A stretch of DNA of 64,000 bases from Paraburkholderia madseniana (GCF_009690905.1 NZ_VOSW01000030.1:1-64000), one strand, 5' to 3'. Shown: positions 27,374-35,882, counted from the first letter of the stretch. The notes: generated from the letters alone by a model not told the origin. Numbers and translations: made by a program.

Positions 27374-28627
27374 CTATTGCAGCAATACTGGTACTTGCGG
27401 CCCGACCGAACTGCCGGAACCAGGCACACCCTGCGTTGCACACGGGCTTCCCGGCGCCGACGACGAACCGCGGTACTCCAGATGGACCGGGCCGGCCGTC
27501 CCGCCGGAGTCCATCGGGTCGAGCATCAGCACGCAATCCCAGGAAATGACCGGAGCCTGGTGGCTGCTCGCCAGCACGCCGCAATCCAGTTCGGGGGCGA
27601 GTGCGAGACGCCGGTCGGCGCCGAGCGGGTAGTTGCTGGCGCTGTACGTGCCTTTGGTGTTGGAGCCGGTGACCTTGTCGCCCTGATAGGGCTGAAACGT
27701 TTTGCGCTCGTTGACGAAGTCGCTATATGCGTTGCTCTGCGCGGTCCACGTTGTTGCGGTGTAAGCGTATCCGGTGAAATCGGGCTGGCCGTCGGCAGGT
27801 CCCTTGAACGAGGTGCCGTAGATACCAAAGCGTGTATTCCAGGCGCCTGAGTCGGCGACCATGTTGCCTGTCGAGCCGATGTTCGCGCCGGTGGCGGGCA
27901 AGGAGCAAAAATTTCCAGTCAATTCATTCTTGATCGAATTGGCACTGTTGCTGCCGTCGAGGGCGGCCCAGCCGAAGTTGCCTGGTCCGTATGCTGGAGA
28001 GGCGCCGATTTTCGACGCGATCCACTGCCCGACCGTATACGTCTCGCCTGCGGTCGGCGGCGTAGTCTCCGTTCCGGCCTTGCAGATGAACGCCGGAATC
28101 GCACAGGTGGTTTGCGCGGCACCGACGGTTGCAACGGCCGTAGCGGAAACGGTTGCATTAGCTACGCTCGTGCCGCTGAACGCGCCAAGCACCTGGATGA
28201 ACCAGTTTGCAATGTTCGCCTTGGACGTTGTGCATTTTGCGTACTTGATGTTCACCGGGGTGGCGACGGAACTCTTCGGCAGGAACGGGTTGCTCAGCGA
28301 ATCGCTGAACAGCACGCTGCTGTCTGTTGTCATCTGCACGGCGCCGCTCTGGAACAGCGCGTAGTTGAGGTGGCCGGCAGTGATGCCGGCCGCCTCGGAG
28401 ACAGACAGATTGACTGTTGCACCGGTGAGATCGCGTGCGGCGGCCAGCGCACAGGCATCGGCGCTGTTCTGCAACTCGCTTCGGGTCACGTACAGCTTGC
28501 CGAGATCGAGCGCGAGGCCGACGAAGCCGATCAGCGCCACGAGCGACAACGCGACGATGATGGACACTGCGCCGCGCTCGCCTCGACGAGCCGCACCACA
28601 CCTGCCTGACTGATTGACGCTACGCAT
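27374..28627 (-). CDS. tadG: TadG-like Flp pilus-associated protein without vWA domain (locus 1)
   Basis: Protein of 417 residues. N-terminal TadG-type segment RRGERGAVSIIVALSLVALIGFVGLALDLGKLYVTRSELQNSADA holds a basic stretch, one hydrophobic helix and the DLGKLY motif common to TadG-like proteins. The remainder is a secreted-type, Gly/Ser/Thr-rich domain. Unlike the locus 2 TadG it has no MIDAS-type DxSxS/T sequence, so a von Willebrand A domain is absent. Probably anchored in the inner membrane with the bulk in the periplasm or on the surface. Confidence 0.82.
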   Translation of the reverse strand: MRSVNQSGRCGAARRGERGAVSIIVALSLVALIGFVGLALDLGKLYVTRSELQNSADACALAAARDLTGATVNLSVSEAAGITAGHLNYALFQSGAVQMTTDSSVLFSDSLSNPFLPKSSVATPVNIKYAKCTTSKANIANWFIQVLGAFSGTSVANATVSATAVATVGAAQTTCAIPAFICKAGTETTPPTAGETYTVGQWIASKIGASPAYGPGNFGWAALDGSNSANSIKNELTGNFCSLPATGANIGSTGNMVADSGAWNTRFGIYGTSFKGPADGQPDFTGYAYTATTWTAQSNAYSDFVNERKTFQPYQGDKVTGSNTKGTYSASNYPLGADRRLALAPELDCGVLASSHQAPVISWDCVLMLDPMDSGGTAGPVHLEYRGSSSAPGSPCATQGVPGSGSSVGPQVPVLLQ

Positions 28628-28651
28628 GACGCCCCCCCGAGCATATTGTTC

Positions 28652-28963
28652 TTACTGACCGCTGGCCCCGCCGCCCCCGCTTCCGATGCCGATGACAAAC
28701 GCGTTCGGCGACGGTGGGGGTTGTTGAAATGATCTGTCGTAGGTGTCCATCGCCGAAGCGGCGGACTTGCCGTCCATGCTCTGAGCCGCCTGAGCGTGTT
28801 CTGCCGCGTGCGGATCGATGATCTGCGCCTGAGTGACGGTTTTGAGCGCCTCGCCAAAATGCGCGTCCCAGATCGGCGTGCTCGACATGCAACCGCCGAG
28901 CGCTGCACAGACCGGCACGATGAGCGCGGCCCAGCGTGCGAAAGCAAAGTGTTCTTGTTTCAT
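28652..28963 (-). CDS. Small Tad-associated lipoprotein (locus 1)
   Basis: Lipoprotein of 103 residues: hydrophobic signal then lipobox ALGGC with the cysteine at about 25. Mature part starts MSSTPIWDAHFGEAL and continues with TQAQIIDPHA and a Gly-rich tail. The same gene occurs in locus 2 (41150-41452) at the same position after cpaC, with STPxWDAHFGE conserved. Its place next to the secretin suggests a pilotin-like or secretin-stabilising role; that is inference. AGGGGAA ribosome site before ATG. Confidence 0.78.
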   Translation of the reverse strand: MKQEHFAFARWAALIVPVCAALGGCMSSTPIWDAHFGEALKTVTQAQIIDPHAAEHAQAAQSMDGKSAASAMDTYDRSFQQPPPSPNAFVIGIGSGGGGASGQ

Positions 28964-28984
28964 GAGATTCCCCTTGGCATCACA

Positions 28985-30937
28985 TCAATGTTCGATCGCG
29001 TGGGTGGAAGCGTCCGCGTTCGCGACTTCTTGCGGAACCTTGCGGGAGGCGATCCGTGCCGCGGCGCTTTCGATACGGGCGGCGCGGGCCGCCTGTTCGG
29101 CGTCCGCGGATCGTGGCGTGTCCGTTAGCGGCGCCGCCGAGCCCGCCGCCGTATCCGGCATGGGGCGCGACCGGTCGGCGCTGGGCGTCGCGGCCTGCGG
29201 GCCGGGCTGCGGCAACGCCGTCGCAACGGGCCCGGTGGGCGGTTGCGGCGCCGGTGCGGGCGAGGGCAGCGGTGCCGCCGGGCTCACCGAAGCCGGGGCT
29301 GGCATGGGCGAGGCAGCCGGGGCAGTGCCGGCAGGCGCGGCACGCATTTTCGGGTGACGGCCTTCCATGTTGCCGGTTGCGTAGACGTCGGCTTCGTTCG
29401 GTTGCGAGAAGCTGTCCGTCGGCAGCGGCAGGTCGGCGGTCTGCAGCGGCTTGACGAGATGCGGCGTGATGATGAACACCAGTTCCGTGAGGTCCTGCTG
29501 GAATGACGTGCTGCGTGCCAGCGCTCCGAGCACCGGCACTTCGCCGATGCCGGGAATGGCTTTCAGCGCGCCGGTCACGTTGCTCTTCATCAGGCCGCCG
29601 ATCGCAAACGACTCGCCGTCGTTCATCTGGACCATCGTGGATGCACGACGCGTCGTGATGAGCGGCAGAATCGACACACCGCTCACGTTAGTCGCGCTGA
29701 GCGTGATGCCGGTTGGCGACAGCTCGGACACTTCAGGTGCGACCTTCAGGCTGATGCGGCCGTTGGCGAGAACGGTCGGCGTGAACTTCAGGCCGACACC
29801 GAACTCCTCTTCCTGCAGGGTGATGGTCGTCGCCCCCGTGCTGCTGCTCTGCGGCACTGGAATGAAGATCTTGCCACCGGCGAGGAAAGTAGCCTCCTGG
29901 CCGCTGATGGCGACGAGGTTCGGTTCGGCGAGGATCTTGACGAGGTCGTCCGTCTTCTGCGCGTCGATGGCGAAGCTTAACGGGCGGTTGTTCGCCTTGC
30001 TGCCCGAGATGAGGCTCGTTACACCGGCCAGCAGGTTGCTCGCGAGCACGCCGCTCCATGAGCCGAAGCCACCCTGAATGTTGAGCGCCGCGCCCATCTG
30101 GTTGATGAGCGTCTTCGACACCTCGGCGACTTTGACTTCGAGCATCACCTGCTGCGGCGAGTCGACCGTCATCATGTTGATCACTTCGGCCGGCTTGCTG
30201 GTGCTCGAACTCTGCTGATTCACGGGAGTCCCGTTGCCGAGGACACCGGTTCCGCTCTGCGATTGCTGGGTGGGCTGTGCGCTCGCAAAGGCCTTCGCGA
30301 TCTCCAGCGCCTGCTGGGCAGCCGGCGAGCTCGACACGCTTCCCCCGAGCACCAGGTTGCCCGCAGCGGTCGATACGCGGATGCCACGCTCGCCGGGCAA
30401 CAGTTGTCCGAGCGATTGCTGCAAGCCGTTGGCGTCGATGTTGACGATCACATCGATAATCTGGCATCCGCCGCTGCGTCCCTGAACGATCATGTTGGTC
30501 GTGCCGACCGCCATGCCGACGAGGTAAAGCGTGCGCGGCGACACCAGCGTGGCTTGCACGATCGTCGGATTGCCGAGCGTGCGATTGCGTGCCGGTTCGG
30601 CGAGCGGCAAGAGTGTCGACTTGCCGACCGGCACGACGACGCTGGTTTCTTCGTGGATCTCTCCAGTGCAGTTCGGGCCGCGCATTGGCACGGATGCGCC
30701 GGCTGCCCCGCCAGCCGGCATTGGCGCCATGCTGACCATCATCGGCGTTGGCGCGCGGCCCACCGGCAACGGCGCATTCGGCCGGGCCTTCGCGAGCACT
30801 GGGCTCTCGAGCGCTTCCTGCGCTGAGCCGTTTTGTGCGACAAGCAATCCGGTGCACAACGCCGAGGCGAGTACGACGCCGCTCAGCGAGCGGTTACGTA
30901 TCGCACCACCGGTTGAGAACCTCAGTTTCGTTTTCAT
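28985..30937 (-). CDS. cpaC: Tad outer-membrane secretin CpaC/RcpA (locus 1)
   Basis: Outer-membrane channel of the Flp pilus, 650 residues. Signal peptide (SLSGVVLASALCTGLLVAQNGSAQ), N-terminal pilus-specific domain (EETSVVVPVGKSTLLPL, GNPTIVQATLVSP), BON/N1-like region, then the secretin domain with EVKVAEVSKTLINQMGA, AEPNLVAISGQEATFLAGG, and C-terminal VPVLGALARSTSFQQDLTELVF. A long Pro/Ala-rich C-terminal tail (~540-650) follows, also present in the locus 2 paralogue. Start at ATG 30937 (AGGAAA ribosome site); the longer frame adds Arg-rich sequence overlapping the cpaB end. Confidence 0.92.
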   Translation of the reverse strand: MKTKLRFSTGGAIRNRSLSGVVLASALCTGLLVAQNGSAQEALESPVLAKARPNAPLPVGRAPTPMMVSMAPMPAGGAAGASVPMRGPNCTGEIHEETSVVVPVGKSTLLPLAEPARNRTLGNPTIVQATLVSPRTLYLVGMAVGTTNMIVQGRSGGCQIIDVIVNIDANGLQQSLGQLLPGERGIRVSTAAGNLVLGGSVSSSPAAQQALEIAKAFASAQPTQQSQSGTGVLGNGTPVNQQSSSTSKPAEVINMMTVDSPQQVMLEVKVAEVSKTLINQMGAALNIQGGFGSWSGVLASNLLAGVTSLISGSKANNRPLSFAIDAQKTDDLVKILAEPNLVAISGQEATFLAGGKIFIPVPQSSSTGATTITLQEEEFGVGLKFTPTVLANGRISLKVAPEVSELSPTGITLSATNVSGVSILPLITTRRASTMVQMNDGESFAIGGLMKSNVTGALKAIPGIGEVPVLGALARSTSFQQDLTELVFIITPHLVKPLQTADLPLPTDSFSQPNEADVYATGNMEGRHPKMRAAPAGTAPAASPMPAPASVSPAAPLPSPAPAPQPPTGPVATALPQPGPQAATPSADRSRPMPDTAAGSAAPLTDTPRSADAEQAARAARIESAAARIASRKVPQEVANADASTHAIEH

Positions 30938-31041
30938 TTTCCTGCCCCCGTTTCTCGACATCGGTCGATCGAGACTTCCGTTATTTGCCTTAGTGGTGCC
31001 AGTTGCAGCGGCTCGTCTTCGCAGACGCCGCCGCATCCGCC

Positions 31042-31878
31042 CTAGAAACATTCGACACTGCCCAACGCACCCGAGAGGACGCCCACGCAATCTCGCTTCG
31101 CCGCTGGTCGTGCGGCGTAGTGCACGCGCGCCGGACGCGCGGGCAAAGCGGCAGGTGCCGAGGCCGGTACCGCTGCAGGTGTGCCGAGCAGCGTGAACTT
31201 CGTGGCGCCGCCGGTCGCCTGCATCGCCTTATCAACCTGGTTGCGCAACACCAGCGACAACGTGCCGACGCTGCGCGCAAGGTCGAGTTTTTCCGCCTGG
31301 TCAGGCGTGACTTCGAGCGTGACCGCGTTGACGACCTTCGGCGCCGTGTCGTCGCGATTGACCTGCTGGGCCACCGCGAGCACCAGGATCTTTTCCAGCA
31401 CAATCTTCGAGATGCTTTGCTGAGCGTCGCTCTTGCCCGGTTCCTGAGTGTTCACGATGACGTCGACGTAGTTGCCCGGCAGCGCGAAGCCCGCTACGCC
31501 GACCACGTCGTTGACGCGGACCGTGATGGCGCGGCTACCTTCGCCGATGACAGCGGAGAGGCCGCCTTTGGTGCCGATCGGTGCGAGCTTCGCCTCGATC
31601 ACGGGCTCGCCGCGCCCGAGACTCGTACGCACCACACGGCCCTCGAGCGATTTCGGATCGGTGAATGCACCCGGCGGCACACTTCCCGTCGGCCAGTTGA
31701 CGGTGCGGATCAGGCTGGCGTTGAGCGGCTCGCCGAGACTGACATCGCCCGCCGCAACCGCGATAGGCGTAACCGCGTTCGACGAGGTTTGTATCAGCCA
31801 TCGAGAAGCGAAGACCACGGCGGCCAGACCGGCCAGCATGGCGACGGCCAGCATGACTAAAGCGCGACTGTTTTTCAT
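31042..31878 (-). CDS. cpaB: Tad pilus assembly protein CpaB/RcpC (locus 1)
   Basis: Protein of 278 residues, same length as the locus 2 copy. N-terminal membrane anchor (ALVMLAVAMLAGLAAVVFASRW), SAF domain with SLGEPLNASLIRTVNWP, and the RcpC core RAITVRVNDVVGVAGFALPGNYVDVIV. A C-terminal cysteine pair (CVGVLSGALGSVECF) is conserved in both copies. Thought to link the secretin to the inner-membrane complex. ATG 31878 with GCAGGAG ribosome site; the in-frame upstream ATG is ten residues earlier. Confidence 0.92.
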   Translation of the reverse strand: MKNSRALVMLAVAMLAGLAAVVFASRWLIQTSSNAVTPIAVAAGDVSLGEPLNASLIRTVNWPTGSVPPGAFTDPKSLEGRVVRTSLGRGEPVIEAKLAPIGTKGGLSAVIGEGSRAITVRVNDVVGVAGFALPGNYVDVIVNTQEPGKSDAQQSISKIVLEKILVLAVAQQVNRDDTAPKVVNAVTLEVTPDQAEKLDLARSVGTLSLVLRNQVDKAMQATGGATKFTLLGTPAAVPASAPAALPARPARVHYAARPAAKRDCVGVLSGALGSVECF

Positions 31879-31915
31879 GGTGATACTCCTGCGTAGGTCG
31901 TTGGACACTTGCCGG

Positions 31916-33313
31916 TCAACCGGCGGCTAACTGTTGGCCCGGCCGGTCGGCCGTAGGTGGGTAAGTACTGTCGTGGTCCATCGCGGTGCCGAAATAGCTG
32001 TGCCATGCTTCGCGCAGTCCATCCCCCGTCACTTCGCGCGCCGTGCCGCGGTAGTGCGCCGTGGCGGAGACCAGATTGAGCAGATCGCCTGGATAGCAGG
32101 CCAGGAACGGTTTGCCGGTCGGGAGATGCAGGTTGTGGAGCAGGTAATCGAATGAGGCTTGCGTAGCAGTGAGCTTGAGTGCAGCACAACGCGCGTTGAA
32201 GACCGCGCGATAGTCGTCGACCGATAAGGGTCCGACGTACAGCTTCGAGCCGAGCCGGCGCAGGAATGCGTCGTCGAATTGGGCCGGAGCAAGATTGGTG
32301 GAGAACACCGGCCATACGTCGAAGGGCGCAACGAAGCGCGAGCCGGATTGCAGCGTGAACTGATCGACACCCCGATCGAGCGGCATCAACCAGCGGTTGA
32401 GCAGGTCGTGAGGCGCGATGCGTTGGCGCCCAAGATCGTCGACGATATACAGACCCATGTTTGCTTTCATGTGCGGTGGTGCCTGGTAGAAGCCGGCCGT
32501 GGCGTCATGGCGCAGGTCGAGCGCTTCGAGCGTCAGCTCGCCGCCTGAGATCACCACCGGGCGGCGGCACATGCGCCAGCGCCGGTCGCTCGTCTGCGTC
32601 TGGCTCTGCTCGGGTGCGTCGCGATGCACGAGTGGATCGTAAAGCTGCACGATTTCGCCGCCGACGTAGAGCGCATAGGGAATCGGCACGTTGCCGCGCA
32701 GCAGCAGTCCGAGCCGCTCGGCGAGGAACGTTTTGCCGCTTCCTGCGAGGCCGTGCAGCATCAAAGGCCGCCCGGCATTGAGCGATGTCGCCGCTGCACC
32801 GAGCAACGCGTGATCGACGACCACGTCGCGAAATGCCGAACTTACGTCACCTTGCGTGATGCGGATCCAACGAACCCAATGTTCGCGCACGCTTGCTGCA
32901 TAGTCGTCGAACTCGACGGGGGCGGGGCCGCAATATCTGCAGCGCGTCATTTCGTCTTGTGCGAGATTGCGGCCGCTGTCCGTGAGGCGAAGCTGCACGT
33001 CGATGTCATTCGCGCCGCGGTGGGTGATCTCGACAAGGTGCTCGCGCACGAGAAATGCCAGCACGTCGTCGAGTACCCCCACCGACAACTTGTGCCGTTC
33101 GGCGAGATCCGCGAAACTCGACTTGCCGTGCAGCAGGACGGACTTGAGTACGAGCCGTGTCACGAACTCCTGCGGCAGTCCGGTTTCAGCGAGCGTGCGC
33201 GGAGCACGCAGCGACACGGTGGATTCTTCCGCATGACGGCCGTACGACGGCTCAGGCTCAGGAAGGTGCGTAACCTGTGCGACACTCCCGTTTTCAATGT
33301 TCTGCTGGTTCAT
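31916..33313 (-). CDS. Winged-helix/AAA+ ATPase inside Tad locus 1
   Basis: Protein of 465 residues of a type not among the core tad genes. An N-terminal winged-helix-like region (~46-115, KSSFADLAERHKLSVGVLDD) is followed by a small CRYCGP motif at 125-130. An AAA+ P-loop GLAGSGKT at 188-195 and a Walker B-like LYIVDDLG near 290 follow, then a sensor-type FSTNLAP and a helical C-terminal lid. Lies 37 bases upstream of cpaB on the same strand, between cpaA and cpaB; locus 2 lacks it. Could be a regulator or an assembly remodeller. Family not named with confidence. Confidence 0.75.
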   Translation of the reverse strand: MNQQNIENGSVAQVTHLPEPEPSYGRHAEESTVSLRAPRTLAETGLPQEFVTRLVLKSVLLHGKSSFADLAERHKLSVGVLDDVLAFLVREHLVEITHRGANDIDVQLRLTDSGRNLAQDEMTRCRYCGPAPVEFDDYAASVREHWVRWIRITQGDVSSAFRDVVVDHALLGAAATSLNAGRPLMLHGLAGSGKTFLAERLGLLLRGNVPIPYALYVGGEIVQLYDPLVHRDAPEQSQTQTSDRRWRMCRRPVVISGGELTLEALDLRHDATAGFYQAPPHMKANMGLYIVDDLGRQRIAPHDLLNRWLMPLDRGVDQFTLQSGSRFVAPFDVWPVFSTNLAPAQFDDAFLRRLGSKLYVGPLSVDDYRAVFNARCAALKLTATQASFDYLLHNLHLPTGKPFLACYPGDLLNLVSATAHYRGTAREVTGDGLREAWHSYFGTAMDHDSTYPPTADRPGQQLAAG

Positions 33314-33401
33314 CGCTCTTTTCTCCTGCCCGGTTTGCGACCGGCATCACAGGCTGTACGGTTCGGCTGTCCATGCTGGCGGCAACCCCGGATTTCTTCG
33401 G

Positions 33402-33938
33402 CTATGCAGCCGATGCGAACAACACGCCTAAAGTCCCTGCGGCAATGGCAACGCCGTAGGGCAGTGATCCAACCGATTCGATCTGCTGGTACTGAGGAAT
33501 CCCGGCTATCTGTCGTCCGGGGGTCCACATGCTGCTTACGATGCACCAGAGATTCACGAGCAATTGCCTCGCGCGACGGCGCCGCAAGGTGACACACAGT
33601 GACCAGATCCCGCCCGCGATGAACGTTGCCAGGGCGATACGGACGGTCATCGCCGGCCCGACCCAGGCGCCGATCGTCAGAAGCAGTTTCACGTCGCCGG
33701 CGGCCATGCCCCGCAACAGATAGAAGGGCAGCAGCACCGCGAACCCGGTCAGGGCGCCCATGAGCCAGTCCGCACTTCCGGCAAGCGGGCCGTTCAGCCG
33801 GATCTGCACGATAAGTGCAGCGGCGAGGCCGATCGCGATGATCCGGTTCGGAATCCGCCGGCAAGTGAGATCCGTGCTGGCTGTCACGATGGCCAGCGCA
33901 ATCACACATGCAGGAATGGGTTGTGGGGGCAGAAACAT
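33402..33938 (-). CDS. cpaA: Prepilin peptidase CpaA/TadV (locus 1)
   Basis: Type IV-B prepilin peptidase of 178 residues, an aspartyl protease that cleaves Flp and TadE-type leaders. The two catalytic aspartates are D23 (ASTDLTCRRIPN) and D82 in the GxGD-type loop AAGDVK. About six hydrophobic segments and no N-methylase domain, as usual for the short TadV group. Catalytic positions are identical in the locus 2 copy. Confidence 0.92.
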   Translation of the reverse strand: MFLPPQPIPACVIALAIVTASTDLTCRRIPNRIIAIGLAAALIVQIRLNGPLAGSADWLMGALTGFAVLLPFYLLRGMAAGDVKLLLTIGAWVGPAMTVRIALATFIAGGIWSLCVTLRRRRARQLLVNLWCIVSSMWTPGRQIAGIPQYQQIESVGSLPYGVAIAAGTLGVLFASAA

Positions 33939-33966
33939 GGCGGGTCTCGATGAGTTTTGTCTGCGT

Positions 33967-34029
33967 TTATGAACGTGCCGCCGTGACCTTGGTCGCGATG
34001 TGCTGATAGATGTCGCTCCATGCGTGCAT
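33967..34029 (-). CDS. Possible 20-residue peptide between flp and cpaA
   Basis: Short frame encoding MHAWSDIYQHIATKVTAARS, preceded by a good ribosome site (GGGAGAT) 4-5 bases before the ATG at 34029. It occupies the otherwise empty 200-base gap between the second Flp gene and cpaA. Could be a leader or translational coupling peptide, or chance; too short to judge by composition. Confidence 0.3.
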   Translation of the reverse strand: MHAWSDIYQHIATKVTAARS

Positions 34030-34138
34030 GGCTATCTCCCGAACTGATTCGTCGTCGGTTTCTGTCGACGGTGGAACACGCAATGATTCTGGGGAAGACG
34101 GGAGAGACGGAAAACCGCTCACCCGTCAAATCCCGTCT

Positions 34139-34357
34139 CTACAGATCGCTTGAGATGGTGTTGAACACCGCGTTCAGATCTGTCCCGACTAGCGCTACGG
34201 CAACGATGATGGCCACCGCGATTAGTGCGGCGATAAGGCCGTACTCGATGGCTGTCACGCCTTGTTCGTCCAACACGAAACGTCTGGTACGGGCTGCGTC
34301 GATCCGGAAGAGCTGCAGCAGCGTGACGCGCGATGCTGCTTCTCTCATCGCATTCAT
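34139..34357 (-). CDS. flp: Flp/Fap major pilin paralogue with extended leader (locus 1)
   Basis: Flp-type pilin of 72 residues. Processing site at Gly33-Val34 (DEQG/VTAIEYG) with the conserved Glu at +5 and adjacent Tyr; mature part of 39 residues is nearly all hydrophobic helix. The leader of 33 residues is about twice the 17 residues of the other two Flp proteins in the window, and there is no nearer methionine than M4 to shorten it. AGGAGTGACCT precedes the ATG at 34357. May be a minor or alternative pilin. Confidence 0.87.
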   Translation of the reverse strand: MNAMREAASRVTLLQLFRIDAARTRRFVLDEQGVTAIEYGLIAALIAVAIIVAVALVGTDLNAVFNTISSDL

Positions 34358-34411
34358 AGGTCACTCCTGTCTTGGTTGGGGGAGTCCTGCGAGAATCGAG
34401 GACCCGGCGGA

Positions 34412-34444
34412 GACGGACAAATCAACGGCTGGTCATTGTCCGTC
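34412..34444 (-). promoter_or_regulatory. Intercistronic hairpin between the two Flp genes
   Basis: Perfect 9-base inverted repeat GACGGACAA / TTGTCCGTC with a 15-base loop, lying between the first flp stop and the second flp start. No U-run. It could attenuate transcription or protect the 3' end of a short flp transcript, so that pilin is made in excess of the assembly proteins. Confidence 0.45.
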
Positions 34445-34454
34445 GGCCCGCCGC

Positions 34455-34625
34455 TTACAGGTCACTCGCGATCGTGTTGAAGACCCCAGTCAGCTTTGTG
34501 CCAACGAGCGTTACGGCGACAATGATGGCCACGGCGATCAGTGATGCGATCAGTCCGTATTCGATAGCGGTTACACCATCTTCGTCACGAACGAAACGCT
34601 TGGCTTGGGCGATGATATGTTGCAT
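34455..34625 (-). CDS. flp: Flp/Fap major pilin (locus 1)
   Basis: Major pilin subunit of the Tad pilus, 56 residues. Leader MQHIIAQAKRFVRDEDG, cleavage at Gly17-Val18, then VTAIEYGLIASLIAVAIIVA with Glu22/Tyr23 in the conserved positions. The mature protein is 39 residues, essentially one hydrophobic alpha-helix. ATG 34625 chosen because it gives a standard leader; the longer frame has no ribosome site. First gene of locus 1. Confidence 0.92.
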   Translation of the reverse strand: MQHIIAQAKRFVRDEDGVTAIEYGLIASLIAVAIIVAVTLVGTKLTGVFNTIASDL

Positions 34626-35144
34626 GGCTAACTCCTTTGGATGGCTAATTAATAACCCTTGGCCAGAATTGGCTGAGGGAAGGTACTGCTGGCACTGCAG
34701 AAAAAAGGGCGCCGAGTCTAGGCCGACCGTGTCGGCGTACACGCGGATGCGTGCAAACCTTTCGTGTCGGAAGAGTCGCTGCGAGGAAACAGATCACGAA
34801 GCGTGCGCCTGGCGAATTGCCACGCGTAGGGTCCGTGGAGATCATTGTCGGCGCGACGATGCGCGCAACGAATGATCGATGTGGGTGCTGCCGGGAACGT
34901 GAAGCCGGCGCCGCTGTGGCGACGGTGGGCCCGTCGTTTTGTTTGATCGGTCTTCATCTCGTGGTCCTTGCCTTCTGTTGCTCGTTATTGGCTTCCGGCC
35001 GCGTTGACCTGTACCGTATTCATACATAGTTAGTGGGCGGTTGACTGGAACACCAGCAACTAGAGGACTTGGAGGCACTCGCTGAAACTATGTAAGAATG
35101 CATCGAAATACATAGTTCAGTCGATGTCTGCGGCGGCCACAAAT
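34626..35144 (-). other. Gene-free region upstream of locus 1 flp
   Basis: No convincing gene. The half next to flp must contain the locus 1 leader and probably its promoter, but I found no clear sigma-54 or sigma-70 match on the minus strand. The distal part (35023-35117) carries IS21-type terminal repeats. Confidence 0.5.
35023..35117. repeat. IS21-type terminal repeats (decayed element end)
   Basis: Three copies of a 9-base unit: TACATAGTT at 35023-35031, its complement AACTATGTA at 35086-35094, and TACATAGTT at 35109-35117. The last two form a 9-base-arm dyad. They lie just beyond the 3' end of an istB remnant, where IS21-family elements carry multiple terminal repeats. Confidence 0.55.
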
Positions 35145-35552
35145 TCACGTAAAAGGATCACGCTGGTCTTTCATGCGATAGCTTTTGCCTTCGATGACGG
35201 CGGTCTCGGCATGATGGAGGACGAGATCGAGCAACGCGGAGGTCGACGTGCTGTCGTGATTTAAGATATCAACCCAGTGCTTAAACGCGGGATTGGAAGT
35301 GATGGTCACGCCGTGCTCATAGCGCTGGCTGATGATCTGAAACAGCGCGTCGGCACCCTGTTTGTCGATGGGTAAAAATCCCAGCTCGTCCACGATAAGC
35401 ACGCGCGGTTTGACGTAGCGGCGCAGCTCGCGTTTGAGCCCGCCATGTGCGTACGCGGCGTTCACCGAGTTGATGATATCCACCGCGGTAGCGAAGAGCA
35501 CAGAGGTACATTGCGCGGGTCCGACCGGAACAACACCTCGCAACCCAGGCAC
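35145..35552 (-). pseudogene. istB: IstB-type transposition helper ATPase, 5'-truncated
   Basis: Encodes about 115 residues matching the C-terminal two-thirds of IS21-family IstB: SVLFATAVDIINSVNAAYAHG, Walker B VLIVDELGFLPIDKQGADALFQIIS, ITSNPAFKHWVDIL, and the LLDLVLHHAETAVIEGKSYRM tail. The Walker A region and everything before it are missing; the frame's first ~15 residues (PGLRGVVPVGPAQ) are unrelated. istA is absent. So this is a dead IS21-type fragment lying between the two Tad loci. Confidence 0.88.
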
Positions 35553-35882
35553 TTACGCTGTCTTCGGTGTTTCATGGACCGGCCCCCAAGGCGCCGATCA
35601 TGCGCCGCCGCGCGCGAGCCGAGCCGACGTCGCGCGTGCGCGAAGAACAGACAAAACACCAGGCACAGCGACAGAAAGGGCCGAAGAAGAACCGAAGAAA
35701 ACCAGGCTCTAGAGAGATGAATTCGAAGAAAATACCGGAAGAAAAAGCACTTTTGCGCCGTCAGTTTTTACGACTTTCAGATCGCCGATGACTTCCGCTC
35801 CCGATAGGCGTGCATCAATCCAGCATCGTGCCGCCCCGACACGCAGCGCCACGGGCGAGTGAGACCACCGGCTGGCGTTTCG

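Noticed and set aside
34626..35144. Search for a minus-strand sigma-54 promoter for locus 1
   Set aside because: Several GGCA/GCCA sequences were examined (near 34690, 34815, 34755), but none has the required 10-base GG-GC spacing.
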